From the NCBI GenBank assembly GCA_033064195.1, contig JARBJD010000027.1, positions 248,001 through 312,000 on the forward strand: a stretch of DNA of 64,000 bases, written 5' to 3'. This document shows positions 34,055-44,784 of this stretch, piece after piece. The notes under the pieces are model-generated. The model saw only the letters and a list, made by a program, of their open reading frames with translations, made no database searches and was not told the DNA's origin. Origin of the DNA: Blattamonas nauphoetae. Taxonomy: Eukaryota > Preaxostyla > Oxymonadida. Numbering within the stretch: the first letter of the stretch is position 1; each line of letters opens with the position of its first letter. The translations under genes were made by a program, and so were the position numbers.

Positions 34055-35623
34055 CAGTCGGTCGGACTGTTGAGGAATTTGTAACTCGTCACGTCAAACC
34101 TGAAACTGTAGAATTGCATTTTTCATCGAAAATAAAAAAAGTGTCAAACCTCCGTCTGTCTCATGTGTCGACATTCGATTATCTTTCAAAATTTTCAGTC
34201 AAAATTCCATATAAAGATTTGTGTGTCATTGTTGGGCACATTCTTCAACTTTCTTCGTGATCGTGTGCTGAGAGAATGAGGAGAGTATTCGATTGGAAAA
34301 AAGAAGACAACAAAGGACGATACCGGAACAACTCACAGAAGACATAGTGTGCTGGGCGCATTCAAGGGTCTTGTACAACCAGCTTGCGAAAAATGATGAT
34401 CCAGTCGTGGAGGAAGAAAAGAGCGTATTTTCAAGGAATCAGAAAGCAGTGTACTATGCTTGATAAAAGAAGACAGTAGAAGAGAAATATCATGAAATCA
34501 AACCTAAATTTTTGATAGAGAATCAGAGAAAACACATCGTTTGGAAATCCGAAGAGCAAACCCATCTGACTTTACTAGACTCGATTCAAAACAGATTGTC
34601 CAAATTTCAAGAAGTCTGAGGGGAGCTTGTTGAACAGTGATACATAGATTTGACGAGGTTCAACTCGGTTCACATATCCAATTTTGGCTCTCAAAGTTCC
34701 ATCCACTCCGGTTTATCAACACGAGTGGAGACGACTTTCAACAGAATGAGAGATTTGCATTGATGTCTGGAACTATATGGTTTGCCGTTTTATTTCTTTG
34801 AAGTTGTACTTTCAAAGTTTGAGATGAAAATAGAGTCAAAATTGTGTAGATTTCAGAAATTCACATTGTTGGCTGGCAAAATTAGTAAGACGGCAAACCA
34901 ATTAGTTCCAGACATCAATGCAAATCTCTCATTCTGTTGAAAGTCGTCTCCACTCGTGTTGATAAACCGGAGTGGATGGAACTTTGTGAGACAAAATTGG
35001 ATATGCGAACCGAATTGAACATCATCAAATCTGTGTATCACTGTTCAACAAGCTCCCCTCAGACTTCTTGAAATTTGGACAATCTGTTTTGAATCGAGTC
35101 TAGTAAAGTCAGATGGGTTTGCTCTTCGGATTTCCAAACGATGTGTTTTCTCTGATTCTCTATCAAAAATTTAGGTTTGATTTCATGATATTTCTCTTCT
35201 ACTGTCTTCTTTTATCAAGCATAGTACACTGCTTTCTGATTCCTTGAAAATACGCTCTTTTCTTCCTCCACGACTGGATCATCATTTTTCGCAAGCTGGT
35301 TGTACAAGACCCTTGAATGCGCCCAGCACACTATGTCTTCTGTGAGTTGTTCCGGTATCGTCCTTTGTTGTCTTCTTTTTTCCAATCGAATACTCTCCTC
35401 ATTCTCTCAGCACACGATCACGAAGAAAGTTGAAGAATGTGCCCAACAATGACACACAAATCTTTATATGGAATTTTGACTGAAAATTTTGAAAGATAAT
35501 CGAATGTCGACACATGAGACAGACGGAGGTTTGACACTTTTTTTATTTTCGATGAAAAATGCAATTCTACAGTTTCAGGTTTGACGTGACGAGTTACAAA
35601 TTCCTCAACAGTCCGACCGACTG
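34055..35623. mobile_element. Foldback element with about 740-bp arms and TA duplication
   Basis: The left end CAGTCGGTCGGACTGTTGAG is mirrored at 35623. Almost the whole 1.57-kb element is one inverted repeat (arms about 34055-34795 and 34880-35623) around a short centre. TA flanks are at 34053-34054 and 35624-35625. It splits the receptor pseudokinase between KRV and IERQIASGL; excision restores the frame. It has no coding capacity and is Tc1/mariner-like by its target. Confidence 0.85.
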
Positions 35624-36203
35624 TATTGAGCGGCAGATTGCAAGTGGACTGGCGAAGATTGGGGAGCAGACGAGCACAGCATTGATTCTGACGAAACTGT
35701 CGTCTCACTGGGTGATGTTTGATGCTCATGGAAATGTGTGTCTGAAACTCCAAGAACCCACTCAATCGATTCCACAACCACAACCGCGCACACATCAGCC
35801 ATCCCAACCAAGCCAAACAGGAAGTGGAGAAAAGTCAAACACGCAAGAGAACCAACGATGGAAAGCGCCTGAAGTTGTGAAAGCAGAAGAAGAGAAAGAA
35901 TCAAAACAGGATGTGAATCCACTGAAAGCTGCAGTTTTTAGTCTTGGCCTGGTCTTGTGGGAAATCGAGACTGGAACAGTTCCATTCGCTGAGCTGGATG
36001 CGGTGAATGCTCAACGTCAGATGGGAACAGGAACGCTTCCGAAGATGGAAGGACTTGGTTCAGAAATGCGAGAATTGATTGATCAATGTCTTTCTCTGAA
36101 CCCCGACGACCGCCCGACTCTCTCCACTGTCTCATCGACACTCAACTCCATCGACGAGGAAGACGAGCCGCCTTCGAATCAACCACCAGCGTCTAAACCA
36201 TGA

Positions 36204-36785
36204 ACACTCACTTCCCATTTCAACTTCACACTGATCATCAGCCTTCTTAATTGAACCTTCGGCAGCGGATATCCTCACCGTTTGATCAACGATCCTTCTC
36301 GTCCAACACTGCTGTTGTGTTCGTCGTCTTATCAGAATCAAGCACTTCTTGTTTTGTTGTCGTCGTGTTCTTGTTTTACAGTCATGTTTACGCATCGTTG
36401 TTGAGCCTCACGTAGTTCTTCAGCTGTCGATCTTTTCACTCGACTGTCCTTTCGTTTCCACTCGAAAACACGTCACACACCGGTTTGGTGTTCTCCTTTC
36501 CAGTCACAATCTCAAACACGAAGACACTCACCTCTCTTCTTTCCATTCACAACGGTCTTTGTGTCATTATGCATTTCACGTCACCGAATGTCAATCATAG
36601 AATCGTGTCCCACAGCACTTTCTCTTCGCAGAACAAATTTACGTCACTTTCTGCGCCTCTCACTCATTTCTATCCTGAATTCCTGATTGAACAGCTCCGT
36701 TCTTGTTTTGTTCGACTCTCTTCATTTTCCTCGACTAATCTTGGATTTCTTAGAGCAAATATCCTTTCATCCTTTTTTAATCACT
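36204..36785. other. Intergenic stretch without a supported gene
   Basis: The 3' flank of the receptor gene up to the Tc1-like element is T/C-rich on the plus strand with only short open frames. I see no RNA gene, repeat or conserved coding here. Confidence 0.5.
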
Positions 36786-36871
36786 CAGTCACGGACAAAA
36801 GTAAGTGGCCAGTCGATATCTGACTATATAGAGCTAAACTTTGGAAAAACAGATAAACTATGATTCATCGG

Positions 36872-37392
36872 CAGGCTTCTGATTTGATCCCAGTGATCCC
36901 AGTCGGATCTGATCCCACTAAATACCTACAATACCATTTCGTTTCTTTCATTTCAAAAAAGTCTTCTTATATATGATATTTGAATGGAAAAAAAAGTAAA
37001 AAGGAAAATGGTCACTTCATAGATCATGAAAATGCAAACTTTGGGTGCTGCTGTTTCAGTTTGTTCTACAACAATAATTATAAAAACAAGTCGATAATGC
37101 GTTATTATGTCTTCTTTGATGGTTTTTTCTCACTGACTAAAGTCAATGAAGGGAATACATCGAAAAAAGAAGTGTTGGTGATTGTGATCGTGCGTGTTTT
37201 TGGGAAATAAGAGCTGTCTGAAATATTGAAGAGCATTATGTGAAAACAAGAAGTGAATTGAACATGATTAATGAAGTGATAATGAGAAAATCTCAAAGGA
37301 AAAGAGTTGAAATTTGATCTCAGTCCAAATTTAGGCACTGACATCAATTGATCCCAGTTTTACCTATTTTGATGGGACTACTCAGATGCCTG
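36872..37392. mobile_element. hAT-type MITE (TSD TTCATCGG)
   Basis: The ends CAGGCTTCTGA...AGATGCCTG are flanked by an exact 8-bp duplication TTCATCGG (36864-36871 and 37393-37400). It is 521 bp, with no transposase. Internal GATCCCA/GGGATC motifs are repeated near both ends. Confidence 0.85.
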
Positions 37393-37434
37393 TTCATCGG
37401 ACTGAGAGAGTGTATATTTCATTTGACTTATTTG

Positions 37435-37972
37435 CAGGGTTGGGAGGCGTGAGTACTTTTAAGCTTATCGTGAGATCTTTTGATCTCACGATGAGATTTT
37501 TGGGTGAGATCAGTCTCCTATTTAAGCGTATCTATTTCTCCAACTTTTCATATTTTTTCTCTCTGATTTTAGAATATTTCATGTCCAAAATGATTCCACT
37601 TCACCTCTAATGACTTCCCTTCTCTCTTATTACCGCGAAAACGGCTTGATGACGCGTCTTTCCCTGTTCAAAACTTGAAACAGTCCGTAACTCATTCCAG
37701 CTGAACTCATTTCCAACAAAAACGTGTAATCGGAGCCTTTCCATCTCTTAACTCACGTTTATCCTCTTTGAATTTGTGATTCAGACTCCGATCAGGAGAA
37801 TCCAACAGCATCAATGGGCTTGTTTTGACTTCACTTTCTGATTCTTCATTTCAGTTTTGATAAAGAAATTTGTGAAAAAACGTATTTTGAAAAGCTTTTA
37901 GAGGCGAATTGAAAGAAAGCAGGAGGTGAGATCGAAAAAGGGTGAGATCGGTCTGATCGGATCCCATGCCTG
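37435..37972. mobile_element. hAT-type MITE, uninterrupted copy of the 16.6-kb element
   Basis: Ends CAGGGTTGGGAGGCGTGAGT... and ...GGATCCCATGCCTG, with an exact 8-bp duplication CTTATTTG (37427-37434 and 37973-37980). The sequence is closely similar to both outer parts of 16600-18841, including the GTGAGATC/GATCTCAC subterminal palindromes. It is 538 bp and non-coding. Confidence 0.9.
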
Positions 37973-38118
37973 CTTATTTGACTTAGTGTCTTGATTCTGT
38001 GAAAGGTGACGAAAGAAGTTTTGTTGTGGGATCAAGTGCGTGTCAGTACCTTCATATTCTGTTCAAAACTTCAATAATTCGCTTTCTTGCTTTTTTACGT
38101 TAATTCTAATAAGTGAGC

Positions 38119-39132
38119 ATGGATTTGGCAACAATAGGTGCGGCTATTGCCTTCAAACGAACAGGCATCTCAGAACGCGAAATTGGACGACGGCTTGAGG
38201 TGCCGCACTCAACCATCCAAAAATTCTTCAGTGTACACAGGCATAGTCCTCTTTCTAATGCCGCCCTGAAAGATCGGCCACGTTCTGGTCGTCCGCGATG
38301 CACAACAGCGAGACAAGACAGATTCATCGTTCGATCCATCGTCAACGATCCCAACACCGATGCTTCGTCTGTTGCGGCGGACCTCCCAACTCATGATGGG
38401 AGGTCAGTTTCTGAAAGGACTATACGGAGACGAGCCGCAGAAGCCGGTCTGTACCATCGAGTGAAGAGGAGCGCCCCACATCTGACAGCGGCTCATCGTC
38501 ATGCTCGTCTTCAATTCGCGGAAGCGCACGCAGACTGGACAGTGGATGATTGGCGGAAAGTCATGTTCTCTGATGAATCGTCAGTTGAATGCGGTCAAAA
38601 CCATGGGCAACAGTGGGTCTGGAGGAAGAAAGGCGAGGAGTGGAGAGGAGAGAATAGAAAGCTTACCGTCAAATTCGCAGGCCATGTCTCCTTCTGGTGC
38701 ACTATGGCAGCTGGAGGACCGGGATCGTTCCATGTGCTGAACGGAACGCTTGACAGTGCTCGGTACTTGAATGTCGTCCGGCGACATGTCCAGCGGGATG
38801 GAATTCGGCTGTGTGGCGAGCACTTCATCTTCCAGCAGGACAATCACAGCGCCCACACCGCCGACGAAGTCCTTGACTATATGGAGAGGAAAGGGATCCA
38901 GACCTTAAATTGGCCGGCAAACAGTCCGGACTTGTCCCCAATAGAAAATATGTTTGCGTGCCTGAAACGGAATGTGACCGAGCGGAACCCCTCAAATCAG
39001 AACCGACTTCGGGAGATAGCCCAGGAGGAGTGGAATTTGTTCACTCCTGCCTACACAAACGCACTCATCTCCTCTATTCCACACAGATTACAGGAAGTCA
39101 TTGAAAGACGTGGCGGTTCAACTTCATACTAA
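38119..39132 (+). CDS. Tc1-family transposase, DD34E
   Basis: Start ATG 38119 (MDLATIGAAIAFKRTG). N-terminal paired-type HTH: TGISEREIGRRLEVPHSTIQ, followed by a GRPR hook (RPRSGRPRC) and a second HTH (SVSERTIRRRAAEAGLYHRV). The catalytic core has FSDESSVE (first Asp), FQQDNHSAH (second Asp) and NSPDLSPIEN (Glu), with 34 residues between the second Asp and the Glu, so DD34E. The frame is intact for about 337 residues, the normal length for Tc1 transposases, ending TAA. It would cut and paste copies with the CAGTCACGG ends. The element's non-TA target duplication is unusual for this family. Confidence 0.9.
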   Translation: MDLATIGAAIAFKRTGISEREIGRRLEVPHSTIQKFFSVHRHSPLSNAALKDRPRSGRPRCTTARQDRFIVRSIVNDPNTDASSVAADLPTHDGRSVSERTIRRRAAEAGLYHRVKRSAPHLTAAHRHARLQFAEAHADWTVDDWRKVMFSDESSVECGQNHGQQWVWRKKGEEWRGENRKLTVKFAGHVSFWCTMAAGGPGSFHVLNGTLDSARYLNVVRRHVQRDGIRLCGEHFIFQQDNHSAHTADEVLDYMERKGIQTLNWPANSPDLSPIENMFACLKRNVTERNPSNQNRLREIAQEEWNLFTPAYTNALISSIPHRLQEVIERRGGSTSY

Positions 39133-40138
39133 CCCATTCTTTTCTAACATTTTACTAATTCTTCTCTAATTTCACTTCAACATACTTTTTCGCTTAATCT
39201 TTTCGGAAATAGCAATCACCTAAAGTGATGAAGTGAATGGTAAACTTGGTATGATAGAGTCGAGTTACATGAGGAGATCTGAAGTGGCCACTTACTTTTG
39301 TCCGTGACTGACTTTAGAAACTAGGGAGCAGAGAAGTGAGGATGGCAAAAGATGCCCAAAATAATAGAGTAAGTCGTTTGAGAGAGAACTGACGTTCATG
39401 CACATTGAAAGTCGACCACAGCCTCCGAAGTACGATTTCGAGTTCATCGTTGTCATTGTCTTAGAAACCAAGCAGCATTGCGAGGAGAAGAGCAAGTGAG
39501 ACGAAGGAAAATGTCTTTCGTGCTCCAGAATACAATCACCCGACATATCTCACCTGGTCCCCGAACTCCATCTTTACTGTGTATTCCCCACTGATCCCCA
39601 CATTCGCTCTCGGAACTGCTGCCACGGCAAAGTCTGACTGTCCTGATTGTTGGGCCGACACACTTCCGAATTCCATCCTCATGACGAAAAGGCCAACGTA
39701 CCACGTCATCTCGTCCCAGCGAATGAGCTTGTCGTCGGCGTCTTCGGTGTGATAGCGAGGAGCAATGCTCACTTTCAGGCGGCCAAGAGCGCCGACATTC
39801 AGTAATTTGGTTCTGGAGTAGAATTCGGCAAGAAGATAGTTACCAAGGTCATTCGATGTTCCGAAAAGCTTCGTGGGCAATTTGAGGTTCGAGCGAGAGA
39901 GTGTCACTTCGGGGAAGACAAATGCAGTTTTGGAGATGTTTGTCACGTCTGTATTGTTCAGTGGAAACTTCTTGCCGACATCCTCAGAATCATACGCAGC
40001 ACATTTCCCAGAAAGATGAATGTCGAGTGGGTATGAGTCGATTTTAACAAGACTGCCGTCCTCGTAATATCGCTTTCCAGATTCGGCATACATTCGGTAT
40101 GTAGGTCAAGCTTCGGTATGTAGGTCATCGACATCTGG

Positions 40139-40585
40139 GTGATTCTCAGTGAAATAAGGCAAGCGTCGCCAAATTACACAGACGCAGAAACTCTCCAAAA
40201 TAATCAACGATTTTCGTCTATCATCTCGAAATACATCATTTGTGAACTTTTTTCATTTTCAAAAAAACATAGAATTTCTCTCGATCAACACAGAAATTTC
40301 ACGTTTTTTCCATTTTTCTCTTTAATGGATGATTTATCTCTGTTCTATCACACAGATACATCTTTTTTTGTTGATTTACATCCTTTCTCTCTCTCTTTAA
40401 ACGTCTTCTGTGAGAAAAAGTGTGTAAAAATGCGCTGATCTTAAAACGGCTATTTCGAGCGCGATCATGCTTGAAATCCAAAAATTCACATGTCCTCTGT
40501 CTGCAGAGCAGATGTGTAAGAAATAGGGAAAAAATGAATTTTCCAAACGCACCATAGTGTTTTGCCTTAATTGACTGAGAATCAC
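40139..40585. mobile_element. Nested 447-bp TIR element in element E
   Basis: The ends GTGATTCTCAGT...ACTGAGAATCAC are inverted over 12 bp with looser similarity further in (both continue towards AAGGCAA). It is flanked by ACATCTGG and CCATCTGG (7 of 8 matching). Element F lacks it (ACATCTGGCCCAATAC is continuous there), which confirms the insertion. Non-coding. Confidence 0.6.
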
Positions 40586-40990
40586 CCATCTGGCCCAATA
40601 CTATGATGACTTCTTGCAACTAAAAGGGGTGGAAAATGAAGAGAGGACGAACATGCATAGCATCGAGGAGTGAGTCGTCTGAATCATCTCTTCCAGGAAA
40701 GTTCTTGAACTTTTGGGTCGTTCATTCTCGAATCGCAGATTTTATGTTCAATATGCATATTTTGTTGAAACAATGTCTGAATCGATCTCAATATGAGAGA
40801 TAATAGGAATATCATGAGAAAGTGAAGTGACATTCAGATAGTTTGGGGAAAAAATCAACTTTCTGACACAATGGAAGAAAAGTGTTTTTCTGCTCCATTC
40901 AGAGACTACTATGCAACGAAAAGTCGCCAATGATGCATTAAGCATCAAAGAAGCCGTTCTGAGAGTGAAGACTGAAATATGGCACATGGA

Positions 40991-41348
40991 CAGACGTTTG
41001 CTAGCTGAGGTTAAACAGGCATGTTCTGAGGTCCGTTGACCTCAGCTCCCTTTTTTTGGGCTGAGGTCAGACTCCTATTTCGGAGGTTCAATTTTTCCAA
41101 CAATAATTCAAAATACCAGGAATCCAACACAATCTTTCTGATATTCAATGCACACAGCGCTTCCAGAGTGTCTTTTCAAACTGAAACACCAACCCCAGTA
41201 CTAAAAACGCTCTTAAATCGCGATTTCTGTCTTTCATTTTGTTAAAGTTGGTGTTTATCACTGCATTCGACCTTGGTCACCAATCAACTGTGGTAAAAAG
41301 CTGAGGTCTCCGAAAGCTGAGGTCAGTGGGACAGATGACAAACCCCTG
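40991..41348. mobile_element. hAT-type MITE in element E (TSD CACATGGA)
   Basis: Ends CAGACGTTTGC...ACAAACCCCTG with an exact 8-bp duplication CACATGGA (40983-40990 and 41349-41356). Element F has the uninterrupted site. CTGAGGTC motifs recur inside near both ends. It is 358 bp and non-coding. Confidence 0.85.
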
Positions 41349-42688
41349 CACATGGACGTGAAGAAATACAGACCAACTGTTTTTGATCACATTGATTGTC
41401 TTCCTGAGTGCAATTAGTTGACTCATAAATGAATGGTATGGAATTGCCTTCACTTGTTATGATATATTAGTTCGTAATTTGAGAGGGAAAATGATTCATG
41501 GTTGAACAACGTTTCTTCTAAAGTCGCCACAGGCTGAAACAATGAACCTGCATGATAGAATAGCTTTATTCCCCTTCCATCGGGAGAGACATTCAGTTTT
41601 GACATGATAGTGCCGTGCATAACCCGAACTTGTTGATCAAACCGAACAAATATAAGAATCCGTCGCGAAGACACCTGTTTTATTGATCTAGTTCCTTTTG
41701 ACGCTTCAATTCTCTGTTTTTGGCGCGATTCCTTTGATCAAACCATTGGTTCATCATGAAGTTCGATTGACACACCATTGCATTACAAAAAGAGAATTTG
41801 AATCAATGCATTGTGAAGTGAAGAAATAATATTCACCAATCATTTAGAGCGATGTGGGTGCGAGAAGTTGCTCCGTTGATCTCATTCACACAATTCCGAT
41901 TCGCCGATGTTGGGTAGGTGTTCGAAAGTCCGCAGAGAGATGTGTTTGTCCGATCTGGTTCGGATCAGGGTGTTGACTTCTCGCTTTTTCGGAAGAGATC
42001 TTTCATTCGGAGTGACTTCAACATTTCTGACTGGTTTTGGTTGGCGATGATAGAGTTTGATGTTCGAGGAGAGCTGTCCACAAACTTCAGAAGAGAGCAG
42101 TTTGTGGAATTGGGTCAGAGTTGACTGGTGCGTTGACATGTGAATTCCTCGAAATCACGTTCGATTCTTTTCGAGGCATTAAAGTCGTTGATATCAGGCA
42201 GCTATTGCATTAAAAGAATGTTAGTTGGTATATACCTTCAATTTTCCTTGGTGAAGTTCGAATTCGTTCTTTTCTTCATTACGCGGCTGTGATCGATTGG
42301 GTGATCGTGTGTGACCAAATCAGACCTTACCAATCTTTGTCTGCCAAAATGACGACTGTTGTGGGGAGGTATTGATATCAATGAGCTGATGGAGACCAGA
42401 CAACGACTTGGAAAGGATAGATAACATTTTGTTTTGAATTGAATCCCATATTCCTCCTGGTCGAATCAAAGAAAACAAAATGTGAAAAATGAGACACCTG
42501 AAATGATGAAACAATTCTCGATGAATAAGAAATGTACTTTGTTCGGTTTGAACAACAAGTTCGGGTATAGCACGCCACTATGACATATTTATCGAATTTT
42601 GTGACCTACAAACCGAATATTCTTGACCTACATACCGAAGCAACCTACATACCGAAGATTGACCTACATACCGAATCCATGCCATTGG

Positions 42689-43487
42689 GGCATACATTCG
42701 GTATGTAGGTCAATCTTCGGTATGTAGGTTATTGACATCTGGCCCAATACTGTGATGACTTCTTGCAACAAAAAGGGGTGGAAAATGAAGAGAGGACGAA
42801 CATGCATACCATCGAGGAGTGAGTCGTCTGAATCATATCTTCCAGGAAAGTTCTTGAACTTTTGGGTCGATGTTTTTCGAATCGCAGATTTTCTGTTCAA
42901 TATGCATATTTTGTTGAAACAATGTCTGAATCTATCTCAACATGAGAGAGAATAGGAATATTCTGAGAAAGTGAAGTGATAGTCAGATAGTTTGGGGAAA
43001 AATCGACTTTCTGACTCAAAAGAAAAAAGTGTGTTTCTGCTCCATTCAGAGACTATATTGCTACGCAAAGTCGCCAATGATGCATAAAGCATAAAGAAAT
43101 CCGTTCTGAGAGTGAAGACTATAATATGTCACATGAACGTGAAGAAATTCAGATCCTTTTTTCAGATCACAATCATTGTCATCCTGAGTGCAATTGATCG
43201 ACTCATAAATGAATGAGATGGAATTGCCTTCACTTGTTATGGCATATTCGTTCGTAATTTGAGAGGCTAAATGATTCATGGTTGAACAATGTCTCTTCAA
43301 AAGTCGCCACTTGTTGAAACAATGAACCTGCTTGATAGAACAGCTTTATTCCCCTTCCATCGGGAGAGACATTCAGTTTTGACATGACCTATATATCGAA
43401 TTTTGTGACCTACAAACCGAATATTCTTGACCTACATACCGAAGCAACCTACATACCGAAGATTGACCTACATACCGAATCCATGCC
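42689..43487. mobile_element. Element F: shorter relative of element E, in tandem with it
   Basis: It has the same GGCATACATTCGG...CCGAATCCATGCC ends as element E and the same subterminal repeats, with an interior matching E over about 640 bp. It is separated from E by five bases (ATTGG). It behaves as an internally deleted, non-autonomous derivative. Confidence 0.65.
43401..43480 (+). repeat. Tandem 'GACCTACATACCGAA' units at the end of element F
   Basis: Five imperfect 14-16-bp units in a row, GACCTACAAACCGAATATTCTT then GACCTACATACCGAAGC and so on. The same array ends element E (42601-42676), and inverted units start both elements. Such arrays usually serve as transposase-binding sites. 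Confidence 0.7.
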
Positions 43488-44784
43488 GATATTGGTTACG
43501 TTTTCCCAATTTGCGTGCTTCACAGCTTGATCAAGCGAATGACACGCTGTATCGGGAGTTAAACACGTCTTGCTCAAGCCGCCGAACTCTAGGATAGGCA
43601 TGGCTGACCGGCACTGACCGGTCAGTTTTTACCGAAAAGTACTGACGGTCACTGACCGGAGGTATTGCGGAACCCATAATCAGGAGTTACAATTACTCCG
43701 AAGTGGATTCGAATAAACCTGAAATTTGAACCGAAAAAGAGAATGTCTTCACAATTTATTCGGATTTTTGCAAAAGTTTATCATTATCACTTCAATCAAG
43801 AAGTTTCACTCTTATTTTTTAACATTTACTTGTCAGGGATCGAAACAAAAACTTTATGGGCGGGTGATCGAACTGATTTATCACATCTAACAGAAAACAA
43901 TAAATGGGAATGTCTTCTGGTCTTTGTAAACAAAACAATAATCGCTGTGAAAGTCATTTCAGAATGAGAACTTTGATATAAAGTGAATGAGACAGACACC
44001 TTTGCATGCTCCTTCGCTGAACGAAGAAGCCGAACTGTGACGGTGGTGGGATGCTGCAGCGTGTGTGGATGGCGAGTGTCGAAGGGGGAGTGTTGGCACG
44101 ATGTTGGGATGTCTTGAGTGAGAGTGGCTACGTATTGAGGGCGAACGCGAAGAATAAAGGAGTCTGGAAGAACATGGGCGAGATGTGTGTGATGTGAGCG
44201 AGAGTGGGACTGAGCTGATGGTGGCAGATGGGTGGGTGCGTCGAGACAAGCGAGGTCTGGGTAGACGGTGAAGAAAGAGATGAAATAGCTCGTCTGCTTC
44301 TGTGTGCACACTGTCTCGTTTAGAATCTTCAGAACGTTTCAATCAAGCAAGTCAGCATTCTCCTGCATTGTGTTGCCTGCTTCATTCTCCATCGTAGTGA
44401 TGAGAGGAGTGGTTGTGTTTCGAGTTTGGTGAAGGCTGTTGATTCTGTTGTGAAGGTCGCCGGTCATCATCTTCGCAGTGCTGCGATTGCAGTGCTGGAG
44501 CAGTTCCAAAATCTCGTGTGAAATCGATAAACGGCTGGGAGTCGAACGGGTTGGAGGAGAGCGATTACGGCGGAGGCGGGTTAAAGTGTTGTTGGTCCCT
44601 CATGGGTGCGGTTGGGTCGGGTTTTCTTTCGAGTTGAGAGTGGCTGGGTTTACTATCGGCCATGATTAAGTACGGTGATGACGACTGCTGGCGTTGGTGA
44701 AGTATCACATTCTGTCCAGTAAGAAGTGTCGGTCGAAGAATTTCATTAAGGAGTGACTCTGGGCTTGTCTTGCATGAATAGTGG

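Larger units (their letters stand above)
24258..36203 (+). pseudogene. Giant receptor-like protein: beta-helix ectodomain, TM helix, pseudokinase tail; split by four transposons
   Basis: I chose ATG 24258 because it begins a signal peptide (MFGVFFILLPFITSSHS). About 1880 residues of beta-helix repeats follow (GGGALHLFTTSP, GGAIFIQDRESC, GGGICVIPEV), with an N-glycosylation-rich, Cys-containing ectodomain including GCGDATLSC. After 29909 the gene is interrupted at 29910, 32055, 32504 and 34055. Between and after these come NPFFVPSLV, IIVGKELIPCGLSLIV, a TM helix near 33650-33720 (LPWLIPLIVVVVVAVVVIII), and a cytoplasmic kinase-like domain ending SKP*. The kinase lacks the catalytic HRD/DFG motifs but keeps WKAPEV, AAVFSLGLVLWEIETGTVPF and DDRPTL, so it is a pseudokinase. 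Removing each element plus one target copy keeps the frame at every junction. One further break near 28855 may be a frameshift or a 26-nt intron. Undisrupted it would be about 2,350 residues. Confidence 0.75.
36786..39310 (+). mobile_element. Tc1-like (DD34E) transposon with two hAT MITEs inside
   Basis: The 26-bp inverted repeats CAGTCACGGACAAAAGTAAG(TGGCCA) lie at both ends. The flanks are ACT (36783-36785) and ACT (39311-39313) rather than TA. Without the two hAT MITEs in its 5' part, the element would be about 1.45 kb, a normal Tc1 size. It carries an apparently complete transposase gene. Confidence 0.85.
40085..42683. mobile_element. Element E: TIR element with tandem 15-bp subterminal repeats
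   Basis: It starts GGCATACATTCGGTATGTAG and ends with the inverted copy ...CATACCGAATCCATGCC. The right subterminal region repeats GACCTACATACCGAA-type units; inverted units sit at the left. It contains two further insertions (40139-40585 and 40991-41348). Its sequence is shared with element F next to it, F lacking about 1 kb of E's interior. No transposase is recognised. No target duplication is visible at the host junction. Confidence 0.65.

Noticed and set aside
33517-34119. Minus-strand open frames opposite the TM/tail part of the receptor
   Set aside because: The Asp/Asn runs are the complement of the GTT/ATT-rich transmembrane helix; no independent gene.
35418-35816. Second copy of the 'VGRTVEEFVTRHVKPETVEL' coding segment on the minus strand
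   Set aside because: It is the other arm of the foldback element at 34055-35623, not a gene.
38209-38856. Minus-strand frames within the Tc1-like transposase
   Set aside because: Shadows of the intact DD34E transposase on the plus strand.
41882-42139. Short minus-strand frame in element E as a possible transposase
   Set aside because: Only about 85 residues, no catalytic or DNA-binding motif, and absent from the related element F.
42601-42720. CRISPR-like array (GACCTACATACCGAA repeats)
   Set aside because: The units are contiguous or nearly so with no unique spacers of constant length, and they mirror across an element's ends; they are subterminal transposon repeats.
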